Assembly: GCA_036401055.1 (NCBI GenBank)
Contig: DASWWC010000214.1
Location: forward strand, 18,167-82,166
Length of the DNA: 64,000 nucleotides
Source: Pelomonas sp036401055
GTDB lineage: Bacteria; Pseudomonadota; Gammaproteobacteria; Burkholderiales; Burkholderiaceae_C
Direction: 5' to 3'
Part shown: positions 44,291 through 52,925 of the stretch, one piece after another
Position numbering within the stretch: position 1 is the first letter of the stretch
Layout of the letters: each line of letters begins with the position of its first letter
Position numbers and translations under genes: made by a program
Notes under the pieces: generated by a model
Databases searched by the model: none
Told to the model about the DNA's origin: nothing
Seen by the model: the letters and a program-made list of their open reading frames with translations, nothing else

Positions 44291-44319
44291 GCTACAACTC
44301 TTTACGCCGCAACTGTCAA
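44291..44319 (-). promoter_or_regulatory. Candidate sigma-70 promoter for the SlyB-like gene
   Basis: On the minus strand a perfect -35 TTGACA (44319-44314) is followed after 17 bases by TGTAGC (44296-44291), a weak -10. It lies about 75 bases upstream of the lipoprotein start and overlaps the end of the HNH gene. Confidence 0.4.
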
Positions 44320-44873
44320 CCGTGCAGCCGCGAGCTGCGCGGCACGCTGGCGAGCAGGAACTCCATCTGGTCGGCCAGGATGCGGCGGCCGCGCAGGATC
44401 ATGTCCTCGTGCAGGCTGGGCACGTAGGGCAGGTAGAGCAGGCTCATATGCGCCTCCTCGGGCATACGCGCGCCCTTGCGCCCGTTGCAGGGCCGGCAGG
44501 CGGTGATGCAGTTCATCCAGGTGTCCAGGCCGCCGCGCGACGTGGGGTGGATGTGTTCGCGCGTCAGGTCCTCGGGCAGGCAGCGGTGGCCACAGTAGGC
44601 GCAGACGAAGCGGTCGCGCGCGAACAGCTTGGTGTTGGACAGGGCCGGGGCCTGCCGCCAGGCCCGGCTGGGCACGGCGCCGCGCACGGCGACGATGGGG
44701 TGGACCTCGATGCGCGACTGTCGGCCCGTGATGCGCTGCAGGCCGCCGCGCAGCACCTGGCAGGGGTCGCCCAGCGTCCAGGCGACGCCGTCGCAGGCGT
44801 AGATCACGGCCGCTTCACGGGTCGTGATCCAGGCCTGGGGCCGGCCGGAAACATCGAGTTGGAGCACATCCAA
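44316..44873 (-). CDS. HNH endonuclease family protein
   Basis: A 185-residue HNH protein. The zinc-binding HNH core is FVCAYCGHRCLPEDLTREHI followed by GGLDTWMNCITACRPCNGRKG, with two CxxC pairs and the HIHP histidines, so the nuclease fold looks intact. Such stand-alone HNH proteins are common in Burkholderiales chromosomes with no known target. The start is TTG at 44873, decided by the strong site GGAGGTGA 6 bases upstream; no in-frame ATG lies nearby. Confidence 0.87.
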   Translation of the reverse strand: MDVLQLDVSGRPQAWITTREAAVIYACDGVAWTLGDPCQVLRGGLQRITGRQSRIEVHPIVAVRGAVPSRAWRQAPALSNTKLFARDRFVCAYCGHRCLPEDLTREHIHPTSRGGLDTWMNCITACRPCNGRKGARMPEEAHMSLLYLPYVPSLHEDMILRGRRILADQMEFLLASVPRSSRLHG

Positions 44874-44879
44874 GACAAG

Positions 44880-44887
44880 TCACCTCC
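44880..44887 (-). promoter_or_regulatory. Shine-Dalgarno that fixes a TTG start for the HNH gene
   Basis: GGAGGTGA on the minus strand is a near-perfect match to the 16S rRNA tail, 6 bases from the TTG codon at 44873. Confidence 0.7.
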
Positions 44888-45105
44888 GACCGCGAGCCTA
44901 GCGAGAAGTGGGCCAGCGCTCAAGCGCGGCTCCATGACAGTGGCGTTTGTGTCCCCCAGGGGGACCGACCAGGAACGCCCGCGTTCAGCGGCGCGGGACT
45001 GGGCGAGGGGCAGGGATTCCACTAGGTTGGCGGCAGTATTAGGCGCAACACCCTAGGAATTCGCTGGGGCAAGCTGGCGTTGTCGCGGGCGTGACCTGCA
45101 AAATA

Positions 45106-45117
45106 GAACGATCGTTC
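45106..45117. promoter_or_regulatory. TetR-type operator palindrome upstream of the beta-oxidation regulator
   Basis: GAACGATCGTTC is a perfect 12-bp palindrome, with further partial symmetry in AACGATCGTTCGTT. It lies 17 bases before the GTG start of the TetR gene, in an AT-rich patch (AAAATAG, TTTTATT) likely to be the promoter, so autoregulation is expected. Confidence 0.7.
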
Positions 45118-45134
45118 GTTTTATTCTTGCCGTC

Positions 45135-45857
45135 GTGTCCACGCTGCCCGTCCCTGCCAAGAAAGCCGCCCCGCTGCGCGTTGCCAAGCCGGCACGGGTG
45201 GCGCGTTCGCTGCAGAAGGGCCAGCAGACCCGCGCCGCCATCCTCGACGCCGCGCTGGGCCTGGCCTCGCACATGGGCCTGGAAGGCCTGTCCATCGGCG
45301 CGCTGGCCGACGTCACCGGCATGAGCAAGTCCGGCGTCTTCGCGCACTTCGGTTCGCGCGAGGAGCTGCAGATCGCCGTCATCACCGAGTACCACGCCAA
45401 GTTCGAAGAGGAAGTCTTCTTCACGGCCATCCGCGAGTCCCGCGGGCTGCCGCGGCTGCGCGCGATGTTCGAGCGCTGGGTGCGCCGCGTGTCCGTCGAG
45501 GTGGACTCGGGCTGCATCTACATCTCCGGCGCCGTCGAGTTCGACGACCGGCCGGGACCGGTGCGCGACGCACTGGTCGGCATGGTGAAAGCCTGGCATG
45601 CGGCGCTGCAGAAAGCCATCCAGCTCGCCATCGCCGAGGGCCACCTGAAGGCCGACGCCGACGTGGAGCAGATCTGCTTCGAGCTGCACGGCCTAATTCT
45701 GTCCCTGCACCACGACGCGCGCTTCATGCGCATCCCGGGCGCCATCACCCGCGCCGGCATCGGCTTCGAGCGCGCCGTGCAGTACTACGCCACACCGGAC
45801 GGCCTCGCCATCGACGCCGCCCGCAAGAACCCCAAGACCGGCGCCACGCGGCGCTGA
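45135..45857 (+). CDS. TetR/AcrR-family regulator ahead of beta-oxidation genes
   Basis: A 240-residue regulator. The helix-turn-helix region is TRAAILDAALGLASHMGLEG and MSKSGVFAHFGSREEL, and the C-terminal domain has the VEVDSGCIYISGAVEFDDRPG segment of the TetR_C_6-like group often found beside acyl-CoA dehydrogenase genes. The start is GTG at 45135; no good Shine-Dalgarno is visible, so it may be poorly translated or leaderless. The acyl-CoA dehydrogenase gene follows 38 bases later. Confidence 0.88.
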   Translation: MSTLPVPAKKAAPLRVAKPARVARSLQKGQQTRAAILDAALGLASHMGLEGLSIGALADVTGMSKSGVFAHFGSREELQIAVITEYHAKFEEEVFFTAIRESRGLPRLRAMFERWVRRVSVEVDSGCIYISGAVEFDDRPGPVRDALVGMVKAWHAALQKAIQLAIAEGHLKADADVEQICFELHGLILSLHHDARFMRIPGAITRAGIGFERAVQYYATPDGLAIDAARKNPKTGATRR

Positions 45858-45895
45858 ACCCGTTCCCCATCCATCGACCGCCCAGGAGTATCCCG

Positions 45896-47686
45896 ATGCC
45901 CCAGTACACCCCGCCCATGCGTGACATGCAGTTCGTCATGCACGAGCTGCTGAACGTCGTCGACGAACTGAAGATGCTGCCCGGCCACGAGGACATCGAC
46001 GCCGACACGATCAACGCGGTGCTCGAGGAAGGCGGCAAGTTCGCGGCCGAAGTCATCGCCCCCATCAACCTCAGCGGCGACGCCGAGGGCTGCACGCTGG
46101 ACAAGACCACGCACGAGGTCACGCCGCCCAAGGGCTTCAAGGAAGCCTACAAGCAGTACGTCGAAGGCGGCTGGCCGGCGCTCTCCTGCGACCCGCAGTT
46201 TGGCGGCCAGGGCCTGCCGCACCTGGTGAACCAGTTCTTCTACGAGATGCTGAACTCGGCCAACCAGGCGTGGACGATGTACCCGGGCCTGAGCCACGGC
46301 GCGTATGAAGCGCTGCATGCGCACGGTACGCCCGAGCAGCAGGCCACCTACCTGCCCAAGCTGACCAGCGGTGAATGGACCGGCACCATGTGCCTGACCG
46401 AGCCGCACTGCGGCACCGACCTCGGCATGCTGCGCACCAAGGCAGAGCCCCAGCCTGACGGCACGTACAAGATCACCGGCGCCAAGATCTTCATCTCGGC
46501 CGGCGAGCACGACATGGCCGCCAACATCATCCACCTGGTGCTGGCACGCCTGCCGGATGCGCCGGCCGGCTCCAAGGGCATCTCGCTGTTCGTCGTGCCG
46601 AAGTTCAACGTGAACGCCGACGGCTCGCTGGGTTCGCGCAATGGCATCTTCTGCGCCGGCCTGGAGCACAAGATGGGCATCCACGGCAACGCCACCGCGC
46701 AGATCGTGCTGGAGAACGCCGTGGGCACCATGGTGGGCCAGCCCAACAAGGGCCTGGCCGCGATGTTCGTCATGATGAACGCCGCCCGCCTGGGTGTGGG
46801 CAACCAGTCGCTGGGCCTGACCGAAGTGGCCTACCAGAACGCCGTGGCCTACGCGAAGGACCGGCTGCAGATGCGCGCGCTGTCCGGCCCCAAGGCGCCG
46901 GACAAGCCGGCCGATCCCATCATCGTGCACCCCGACGTGCGCAAGATGCTGCTGACGGCCCGCGCGTTCGCCGAAGGCGGCCGCATGCTGCAGGCCTACA
47001 CGGTGCTGCAGCTGGACAAGGCGCTGAAGAGCGACGACGAAGACGAGCGCAAGGAATGCGACGCCGAAGTCGCGCTGCTGACGCCCATCATCAAGGCCTT
47101 CATCACCGACAACGGCTGGCTGGCCACGTCGCACTGCCTGCAGGTGTTCGGCGGCCACGGCTTCATCCACGAATGGGGCATGGAGCAGTTCGTGCGCGAC
47201 GCGCGCATCAACATGATCTACGAGGGCACCAACACCATCCAGTCGCTGGACCTGCTGGGCCGCAAGGTGCTGGGCAACAACGGCGCCACGTTGAAGAAGT
47301 TCGGCAAGAAGATCGCCGCCTTCATCGAGGAAGAGGGCACCGTTGAGGCCATGCAGGAGTTCGTCAACCCGCTGGCCGACCTGGGCGACAAGGTCAACAA
47401 GCTGACGCAGGAAATCGGCATGAAGGCCTTCGGCAACCCCGACGAAGTCGGCGCCGCGGCCGTGGACTACCTGCGCGTGGTGGGCCACATGACCTTCGCC
47501 TACTTCTTCGCCCAGGCCGCCAAGATCGCGCTGGCCAAGAAGGACAGCGGCGACCCGTTCTACACGGCCAAGCTGGCCACGGCGCGCTTCTACTTTGCCA
47601 AGCTGCTGCCCGAGACGGCATCGCTGATTCGTACCTGCCGCGCCGGCCTGTCTCCGCTGATGGAGATGGAAGAAGCCCTGTTCTGA
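45896..47686 (+). CDS. Acyl-CoA dehydrogenase, three-domain long form
   Basis: A 596-residue FAD enzyme that makes the trans-2-enoyl-CoA in fatty-acid beta-oxidation. It has the MCLTEPHCGTDLG and GAKIFISAGEHDM flavin motifs, GIHGNATAQI, the C-terminal QVFGGHGFIHEWGMEQFVRDARINMIYEGTN region with the active site, and an extra C-terminal helical domain (about 470-596) as in bacterial FadE-like enzymes of this class. AGGAG precedes the ATG. Confidence 0.93.
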   Translation: MPQYTPPMRDMQFVMHELLNVVDELKMLPGHEDIDADTINAVLEEGGKFAAEVIAPINLSGDAEGCTLDKTTHEVTPPKGFKEAYKQYVEGGWPALSCDPQFGGQGLPHLVNQFFYEMLNSANQAWTMYPGLSHGAYEALHAHGTPEQQATYLPKLTSGEWTGTMCLTEPHCGTDLGMLRTKAEPQPDGTYKITGAKIFISAGEHDMAANIIHLVLARLPDAPAGSKGISLFVVPKFNVNADGSLGSRNGIFCAGLEHKMGIHGNATAQIVLENAVGTMVGQPNKGLAAMFVMMNAARLGVGNQSLGLTEVAYQNAVAYAKDRLQMRALSGPKAPDKPADPIIVHPDVRKMLLTARAFAEGGRMLQAYTVLQLDKALKSDDEDERKECDAEVALLTPIIKAFITDNGWLATSHCLQVFGGHGFIHEWGMEQFVRDARINMIYEGTNTIQSLDLLGRKVLGNNGATLKKFGKKIAAFIEEEGTVEAMQEFVNPLADLGDKVNKLTQEIGMKAFGNPDEVGAAAVDYLRVVGHMTFAYFFAQAAKIALAKKDSGDPFYTAKLATARFYFAKLLPETASLIRTCRAGLSPLMEMEEALF

Positions 47687-47723
47687 ACCTGATCGATTCA
47701 CTGGACGACAAGGACAACGCCCG

Positions 47724-48149
47724 ATGAAATCCCTGTTCGCTGCTGCACTGCTTTCGCCCGTGCTTGCGTTCGCGCAAGCAACACCCGTGGGCTTGTGGAA
47801 GACCATCGACGACGACGGCAAAACCGAGAAGTCGCTGGTCCGCATCAGCGAACAGGGGGGCACCCTGACCGGCAGCATCGAGAAGCTGCTGGACCCCAAC
47901 GCACCGGCCGAGGCGAAGTGCGACCAGTGCAAGGACGACCGCAAGGACAAGCCCATCGTCGGCATGCAGATCATCCGCGGAGTGAAAGCCGAGGGCGACG
48001 GCACGTGGAGCGGCGGCGAGATCCTCGACCCCAACAAGGGCAAGACCTACAAGACGCGCCTCAAGCCCATCGATGGCGGCAGGCGCCTTGAGATGCGAGG
48101 CTACATCGGCCCCTTCTACCGGACGCAGACGTGGATCCGCGTCGAGTGA
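47724..48149 (+). CDS. DUF2147 exported protein
   Basis: A 141-residue protein with a signal peptide (MKSLFAAALLSPVLAFAQA) and a DUF2147 domain: VGLWKTIDDDGKTEKSLVRI, CDQCKDDRKDKPIVGMQII and EMRGYIGPFYRTQTW. The fold resembles lipocalin-like beta barrels and may bind a small ligand in the periplasm. It lies between two cytoplasmic beta-oxidation genes with short gaps, so it is probably co-transcribed with them. Confidence 0.85.
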   Translation: MKSLFAAALLSPVLAFAQATPVGLWKTIDDDGKTEKSLVRISEQGGTLTGSIEKLLDPNAPAEAKCDQCKDDRKDKPIVGMQIIRGVKAEGDGTWSGGEILDPNKGKTYKTRLKPIDGGRRLEMRGYIGPFYRTQTWIRVE

Positions 48150-48184
48150 CCGATCTTTCAAGAAACACCCAGGAGTACATACCC

Positions 48185-50581
48185 ATGAGTCGATTCCAAG
48201 TCCGCAAGGTCGCCGTGCTCGGCGCCGGCGTGATGGGCGCGCAGATCGCGGCCCACCTCGTCAACTGCAAGGTGCCGGTCGTGCTGTTCGACCTGCCCGC
48301 CAAGGAAGGTGCCAAGAACGGCATCGTCACCAAGGCCGTGGATGGCCTGAAGAAGCTCAAGCCCGCACCGCTGGGCGACAGCGCTGAAGCCGCGCTGATC
48401 CAGCAAGCCAACTACGAAGAGCATCTCGACGTGCTCAAGGGCTGCGACCTCATCATCGAGGCCATCGCCGAGCGCATGGACTGGAAGCTCGACCTCTACA
48501 CCAAGATCGCGCCGTTCGTGGCCCCGCACGCCATCGTGGCCAGTAACACGTCGGGCCTGTCGATCACCAAGCTATCGGAAGTTCTGCCTGAAGAAATCAA
48601 GCCGCGCTTCTGCGGCATCCACTTCTTCAACCCGCCGCGCTACATGGCGCTGGTCGAGCTGATCAACACGCCGACCACGCAGCCGGAAATCCTCGACCAG
48701 CTCGAAGCCTTCGTGACCACGTCGCTGGGCAAGAGCGTCGTGCGTGCCCACGACACGCCCAACTTCGTCGCCAACCGCGTCGGCATCGCCGGCATGATGG
48801 CCACGATGATCGAGGCCGAGAAGTTCGGCCTGAGCGTGGACGTCGTCGACGACCTGACCGGCAAGAAGCTGGGCCGCGCGTCGTCGGGCACCTTCCGCAC
48901 GGCGGACGTCGTCGGCCTGGACACCATGGCCCACGTCGTCAAGACGATGCAGGACAACCTGCAGGGCGACCCTTTCTACAGCACGTATGCGACCCCCAAG
49001 GTGCTGGCCGGCCTGATCGAGAAGGGCGCGCTGGGCCAGAAGACTGGCGCCGGCTTCTACAAGAAGGTGGGCAAGGACATCCAGCGCCTGGACTTCGCCA
49101 CGGGTGAGTACGTTGCCGGCGGCAAGAAGGCCGACGAGATCGTGGCCCGCATGCTGAAGAAGCAGCCGGCCGACCGCCTCAAGCTGCTGCGCGAGAGCAC
49201 CAACCCGCAGGCCCAGTTCCTGTGGGCCATCCTGCGCGACAGCTTCCACTACGCTGCCGTGCACCTCGACACCGTGGCCGACACCGCGCGCGAGATCGAC
49301 TTCGCGATGCGCTGGGGCTTCGGCAGCAGTCAAGGTCCGTTCGAGCTGTGGCAGGCCGCCGGCTGGAAACAAGTGGCTGAGTGGATCGCTGACGACATTG
49401 CGGCAGGCAAGGCCCTGAGCAGCGCGCCGCTGCCCGCCTGGGTGACCGAAGGCCCCGTGGCCGAAGCCGGTGGCGTGCACACGCCTGCGGGCTCGTGGAG
49501 CGCGGCCGAGGGCAAGTTCAAGCCGCGCAGCGAACTGCCGGTCTACGAACGCCAGGCCTTCCGTGAATCGCTGCTGGGCACCGGCGCCGCCGATGCCCTG
49601 AAGAGCGGCACCGAGCTGTTCAAGAACGACGAAGTGCGCGTGTGGACGCTGGACGGCAAGGTCGTCATCGCTTCCATCACCGCCAAGCTGCACCTGATCA
49701 GCCCGGCCGTCACCGAAGGTCTTTTGCGCGCCGTCGAGATCGCCGAAGCCGACTACCAGGGCCTGGTGATCTGGAGCCCGGACGACGTGTTCTCGGCCGG
49801 CGCCAACCTGGAGTCCCTGATGCCCGTCTTCATGAAGATGGGCAGCAAGGGCATCGCGCCGGAAGAGAAGAAGCTGCAGGACATGATGCTGCGCCTGCGC
49901 TACGCGTCCGTGCCGGTCGTCGCCGCGATGCGTGGCCTGGCGCTGGGCGGTGGCGCCGAGCTGGCCGTGCACTGCGCGCGCCGTGTCGCGCACGTCGAGA
50001 GCTATGTGGGCCTGGTCGAAGTCGGCGTGGGCCTGATCCCCGGCGGCGGCGGCCTGACCTACATCGCCCGCCGTGCCGCCGAGATGGCCGCGGCCGGCAA
50101 CGCCGGCGCCGACATCCTGACGTTCCTGAAGGACGGCTTCCTGACCGCGGCGACGGCCAAGGTCGCGACGTCTGCCCACGAAGCCAAGAAGAACGGCTTC
50201 CTGCTGGAGTCCGACATCATCGTGCCGCACAAGGACGAGCTGCTGCACGTGGCCACGGCCACCGCCATCGGCATGGCCGAAGCCGGCTACCGCCCGCCGC
50301 ACAAGGCCGTGTTCCCGGTCGCCGGCCGCAGCGGCATCGCGACGATCAAGGGCCAGGTCGCCAACATGCGCGACGGCGGCTTCGTCAGCGCGCACGACTA
50401 CCACCTGGCCGCGGCGATTGCCGACGTGGTCTGCGGTGGCGAGGTCGAGGCCGGGTCGCTCGTGACGGAGGAGTACCTGATGGCGCTGGAGCGCAAGCAC
50501 TTCTGCTCGCTGCTGGACAACCCCAAGACGCAGGAACGCATCATGGGCATGCTGCAGACCGGCAAGCCGGTGCGCAACTAA
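48185..50581 (+). CDS. Bifunctional 3-hydroxyacyl-CoA dehydrogenase/enoyl-CoA hydratase
   Basis: A 798-residue beta-oxidation enzyme. The order is reversed relative to E. coli FadB: first the NAD-binding dehydrogenase (KVAVLGAGVMGAQIAAHLVN, then GIHFFNPPRYMALVELI and TPNFVANRVG, to about 390), then a C-terminal crotonase-type domain (about 510-740; GLALGGGAELAVHCARR and EVGVGLIPGGGG). This matches the FadN type. AGGAG precedes the ATG. It acts between the acyl-CoA dehydrogenase and the thiolase of the same run. Confidence 0.92.
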   Translation: MSRFQVRKVAVLGAGVMGAQIAAHLVNCKVPVVLFDLPAKEGAKNGIVTKAVDGLKKLKPAPLGDSAEAALIQQANYEEHLDVLKGCDLIIEAIAERMDWKLDLYTKIAPFVAPHAIVASNTSGLSITKLSEVLPEEIKPRFCGIHFFNPPRYMALVELINTPTTQPEILDQLEAFVTTSLGKSVVRAHDTPNFVANRVGIAGMMATMIEAEKFGLSVDVVDDLTGKKLGRASSGTFRTADVVGLDTMAHVVKTMQDNLQGDPFYSTYATPKVLAGLIEKGALGQKTGAGFYKKVGKDIQRLDFATGEYVAGGKKADEIVARMLKKQPADRLKLLRESTNPQAQFLWAILRDSFHYAAVHLDTVADTAREIDFAMRWGFGSSQGPFELWQAAGWKQVAEWIADDIAAGKALSSAPLPAWVTEGPVAEAGGVHTPAGSWSAAEGKFKPRSELPVYERQAFRESLLGTGAADALKSGTELFKNDEVRVWTLDGKVVIASITAKLHLISPAVTEGLLRAVEIAEADYQGLVIWSPDDVFSAGANLESLMPVFMKMGSKGIAPEEKKLQDMMLRLRYASVPVVAAMRGLALGGGAELAVHCARRVAHVESYVGLVEVGVGLIPGGGGLTYIARRAAEMAAAGNAGADILTFLKDGFLTAATAKVATSAHEAKKNGFLLESDIIVPHKDELLHVATATAIGMAEAGYRPPHKAVFPVAGRSGIATIKGQVANMRDGGFVSAHDYHLAAAIADVVCGGEVEAGSLVTEEYLMALERKHFCSLLDNPKTQERIMGMLQTGKPVRN

Positions 50582-50589
50582 GGTCCAAC

Positions 50590-51081
50590 GTGAACCGGCT
50601 TCAACGCACGCTCGCCAAGCTGGACGGCCTGCCGTCCCCGCTGCGTGGGCCTGCGCGCAACTTCGCGCTGCGGCGTGCGGTGCCTTTCACGGGTACCGCA
50701 TCGCTCGATTTCGTCGCGCTCACGCCCGAGCGCAGCGAGATCAGCGTCGCCAACCGCCGACCCGTGCAGAACCACATCAAGGGCGTGCACGCGGCCGCGA
50801 TGTCGCTGCTGGCCGAAACGGCCACCGGCATGGTGGTGGGCATGAATGTGCGCGACGACTGCCTGCCGCTGTGCAAGTCGCTGCAGGTCAACTTCCGCAA
50901 GCGCGCCACCGGCGGCCTGGTCGCCAAGGCGCACCTGACCGCCGCACAGCGCTACGCCATGGCCAACGAGGTCAAGGGCGAAGTGACGGTGGCCGTGACC
51001 GTGACGGATGAAGCCGGCGTCGAGCCGATCCAGTGTGAATTTGTCTGGGCCTGGGTGCCCAAAGAGAAGCCCCAGGCTTAA
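50590..51081 (+). CDS. DUF4442 hotdog-fold protein
   Basis: A 163-residue hotdog-fold protein: NRRPVQNHIKGVHAAAMSLL, a thioesterase-like GMVVGMN turn, and CLPLCKSLQVNFRKRATGGL. DUF4442 members are putative acyl-CoA thioesterases, which would fit this operon by releasing CoA from stalled intermediates. The start is GTG at 50590, 8 bases after the upstream stop and preceded by AAGG. Confidence 0.82.
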   Translation: MNRLQRTLAKLDGLPSPLRGPARNFALRRAVPFTGTASLDFVALTPERSEISVANRRPVQNHIKGVHAAAMSLLAETATGMVVGMNVRDDCLPLCKSLQVNFRKRATGGLVAKAHLTAAQRYAMANEVKGEVTVAVTVTDEAGVEPIQCEFVWAWVPKEKPQA

Positions 51082-51091
51082 AGGAAACATC

Positions 51092-52306
51092 ATGAGCAAG
51101 CAAGTTCAAGACGCCTACATCGTCAGCGCCACCCGTCTGCCCATCGGCAAGAGCGGTCGCGGCTACTTCAAGAACACCCGTCCCGACGAGATGCTCGTCA
51201 AGGTCATGCAGGCCGTGATGGCGCAAGCCCCCGGCATCGACCCTGCTGCCATTGAAGACGCCATCATTGGCTGCTCCTTCCCCGAAGGCGAGCAGGGCAT
51301 GAACATCGCCCGCGTGGCCTCCGTGCTGGCCGGCTTCGGCCCGACGGTGGGCGGCGTGACGATCAACCGCTACTGCGCATCCGGTATCACCGCCGTGCAG
51401 ATGGCCGCGGACCGCATCCGCGTCGGCGAGGCCGACGTGATGTTCGCCGGGGGCGTCGAGTCCATGTCCATGATCCCGATGGGTGGCAACAAGCCCAGCC
51501 TGTCGCCGCTGATCTTCGAACGTGACGAGAACATCGGCATCGCCTACGGCATGGGCCTGACGGCCGAGAAGGTCGCCGCGCAGTGGAAGATCAGCCGCGA
51601 AGCGCAGGACGCGTTCTCGGTGGAATCGCACCGCCGCGCCGTGGCCGCGATGGCTGCCGGCCACTTCGACGCCGAGATGACGCCGTTCGACGTCATCGAG
51701 CGCACGCCCAACCTGGCCGACGGCACCGTCAACACCAAGACCCGCACCGTCAAGCTCGACGAAGGCGCACGCCCCGACACGTCGCTGGAAGGCCTGGCCA
51801 AGTTGAAGCCCGTGTTCGCCGCCAAGGGCAGCGTCACCGCCGGCAACAGCTCGCAGACCTCCGACGGCTCGGGCGGCCTGCTGATCGTCAGCGAAGCCGC
51901 GCTGAAGCGCTACAACCTGACGCCGCTGGCCCGCTTCGTGTCCTTCGCCGTCAAGGGCGTGCCGCCCGAGATCATGGGCATCGGCCCCATCGAAGCCATC
52001 CCGGCCGCGCTGAAGGCCGCCGGCATCACGGCCGCGCAGCTGGATTGGATCGAGCTGAACGAAGCCTTCGCCGCGCAGTCGCTGGCCGTGCTGAACGACC
52101 TCGACAGCAAGGGCATCGAGCTGGACCGCGCCAAGGTCAATCCGAACGGCGGCGCCATCGCGCTGGGCCACCCGCTGGGCGCCACCGGCGCCATCCGCGC
52201 GGCCTCGGTCATCCACGGCCTGCGCCGCACCGGCGGCAAGTACGGCATGGTGACGATGTGCGTGGGCGCCGGCCAGGGCGCTGCGGGCATCTTCGAACGC
52301 CTGTAA
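51092..52306 (+). CDS. Acetyl-CoA C-acyltransferase (thiolase)
   Basis: A 404-residue thiolase that cleaves 3-ketoacyl-CoA to acetyl-CoA in the last beta-oxidation step. It has the active-site Cys in NRYCASGITAVQMAADRI, GGVESMSMIPMGG, ELNEAFAAQSLAV, NPNGGAIALGHPLGATGAI and the second Cys in MVTMCVGAGQGAAGIFE. AAAGGA sets the ATG at 51092. It follows the DUF4442 gene by 10 bases. Confidence 0.95.
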   Translation: MSKQVQDAYIVSATRLPIGKSGRGYFKNTRPDEMLVKVMQAVMAQAPGIDPAAIEDAIIGCSFPEGEQGMNIARVASVLAGFGPTVGGVTINRYCASGITAVQMAADRIRVGEADVMFAGGVESMSMIPMGGNKPSLSPLIFERDENIGIAYGMGLTAEKVAAQWKISREAQDAFSVESHRRAVAAMAAGHFDAEMTPFDVIERTPNLADGTVNTKTRTVKLDEGARPDTSLEGLAKLKPVFAAKGSVTAGNSSQTSDGSGGLLIVSEAALKRYNLTPLARFVSFAVKGVPPEIMGIGPIEAIPAALKAAGITAAQLDWIELNEAFAAQSLAVLNDLDSKGIELDRAKVNPNGGAIALGHPLGATGAIRAASVIHGLRRTGGKYGMVTMCVGAGQGAAGIFERL

Positions 52307-52309
52307 GCC

Positions 52310-52843
52310 ATGGACCGCCGCCGCGCGCTCAAGACCACGACGGTGTTGCTCGCGGCGGCACCGCTGGCCGGCTGCTCCGGCCAGCTGAAGACCTTCACGA
52401 CCTGGACACAGGCACAGCAGGCCGTGCTGGAGTTGCTGTTCACGCCCCAGGTCGTGCAGGGCAACCCCTGGAACCTGAGCCAGGTGCTGCAGCACCTCGC
52501 CCAGAGCATCGAGTTCTCGATGCAGGGCTTTCCGGCGCTGAAGGGAGCCTGGTTCCGGTCCTCCATCGGTTCGGCCGCGTTCGCCGTGTTCAACGCGCGT
52601 GGCCAGATGAGCCACGACCTTGCCGAGCCCATTCCCGGCGCGGCGGCGCTGGATGCGTCGCAGACCTTGAAGACCTCCGTGCAGCGCCTGTTGGACGCGA
52701 TGGACGCGTTTGCGCGGTTCAACGGTACGCTGAGGCTTCACTTCGCCTACGGCGAGCTGACCAAGCCGCAGTATGAGCGCGCCCATTTGATGCACCTGGC
52801 CAACCACTGGACGCAGTTCCACGCGAAAACGGCCACGGCTTGA
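52310..52843 (+). CDS. DUF1569 lipoprotein
   Basis: A 177-residue protein starting MDRRRALKTTTVLLAAAPLAGCS: a twin-arginine-like n-region and a lipobox (LAGC) suggest an exported lipoprotein. The rest matches DUF1569, a DinB-like helical bundle (NPWNLSQVLQHLAQSIEFSM, SIGSAAFAVFNARGQMSHDL, YERAHLMHLANHW) with His residues that could bind metal. It starts 3 bases after the thiolase stop. The role is unknown. Confidence 0.75.
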   Translation: MDRRRALKTTTVLLAAAPLAGCSGQLKTFTTWTQAQQAVLELLFTPQVVQGNPWNLSQVLQHLAQSIEFSMQGFPALKGAWFRSSIGSAAFAVFNARGQMSHDLAEPIPGAAALDASQTLKTSVQRLLDAMDAFARFNGTLRLHFAYGELTKPQYERAHLMHLANHWTQFHAKTATA

Positions 52844-52925
52844 AGCAACGGGAGAATGCGGCATTCCGTGGTGCCGGCGCGAGCGTCGCCGGCGTCTTGC
52901 CCAAGCTCCTTCTGCGCCTGAAGCC

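Noticed and set aside
44951..44965. GTCCCC-CAG-GGGGAC inverted repeat upstream of the TetR gene as an operator.
   Set aside because: It is short, made only of G and C runs expected by chance at this GC content, and lies about 180 bases from the start, while a better palindrome sits at the promoter.
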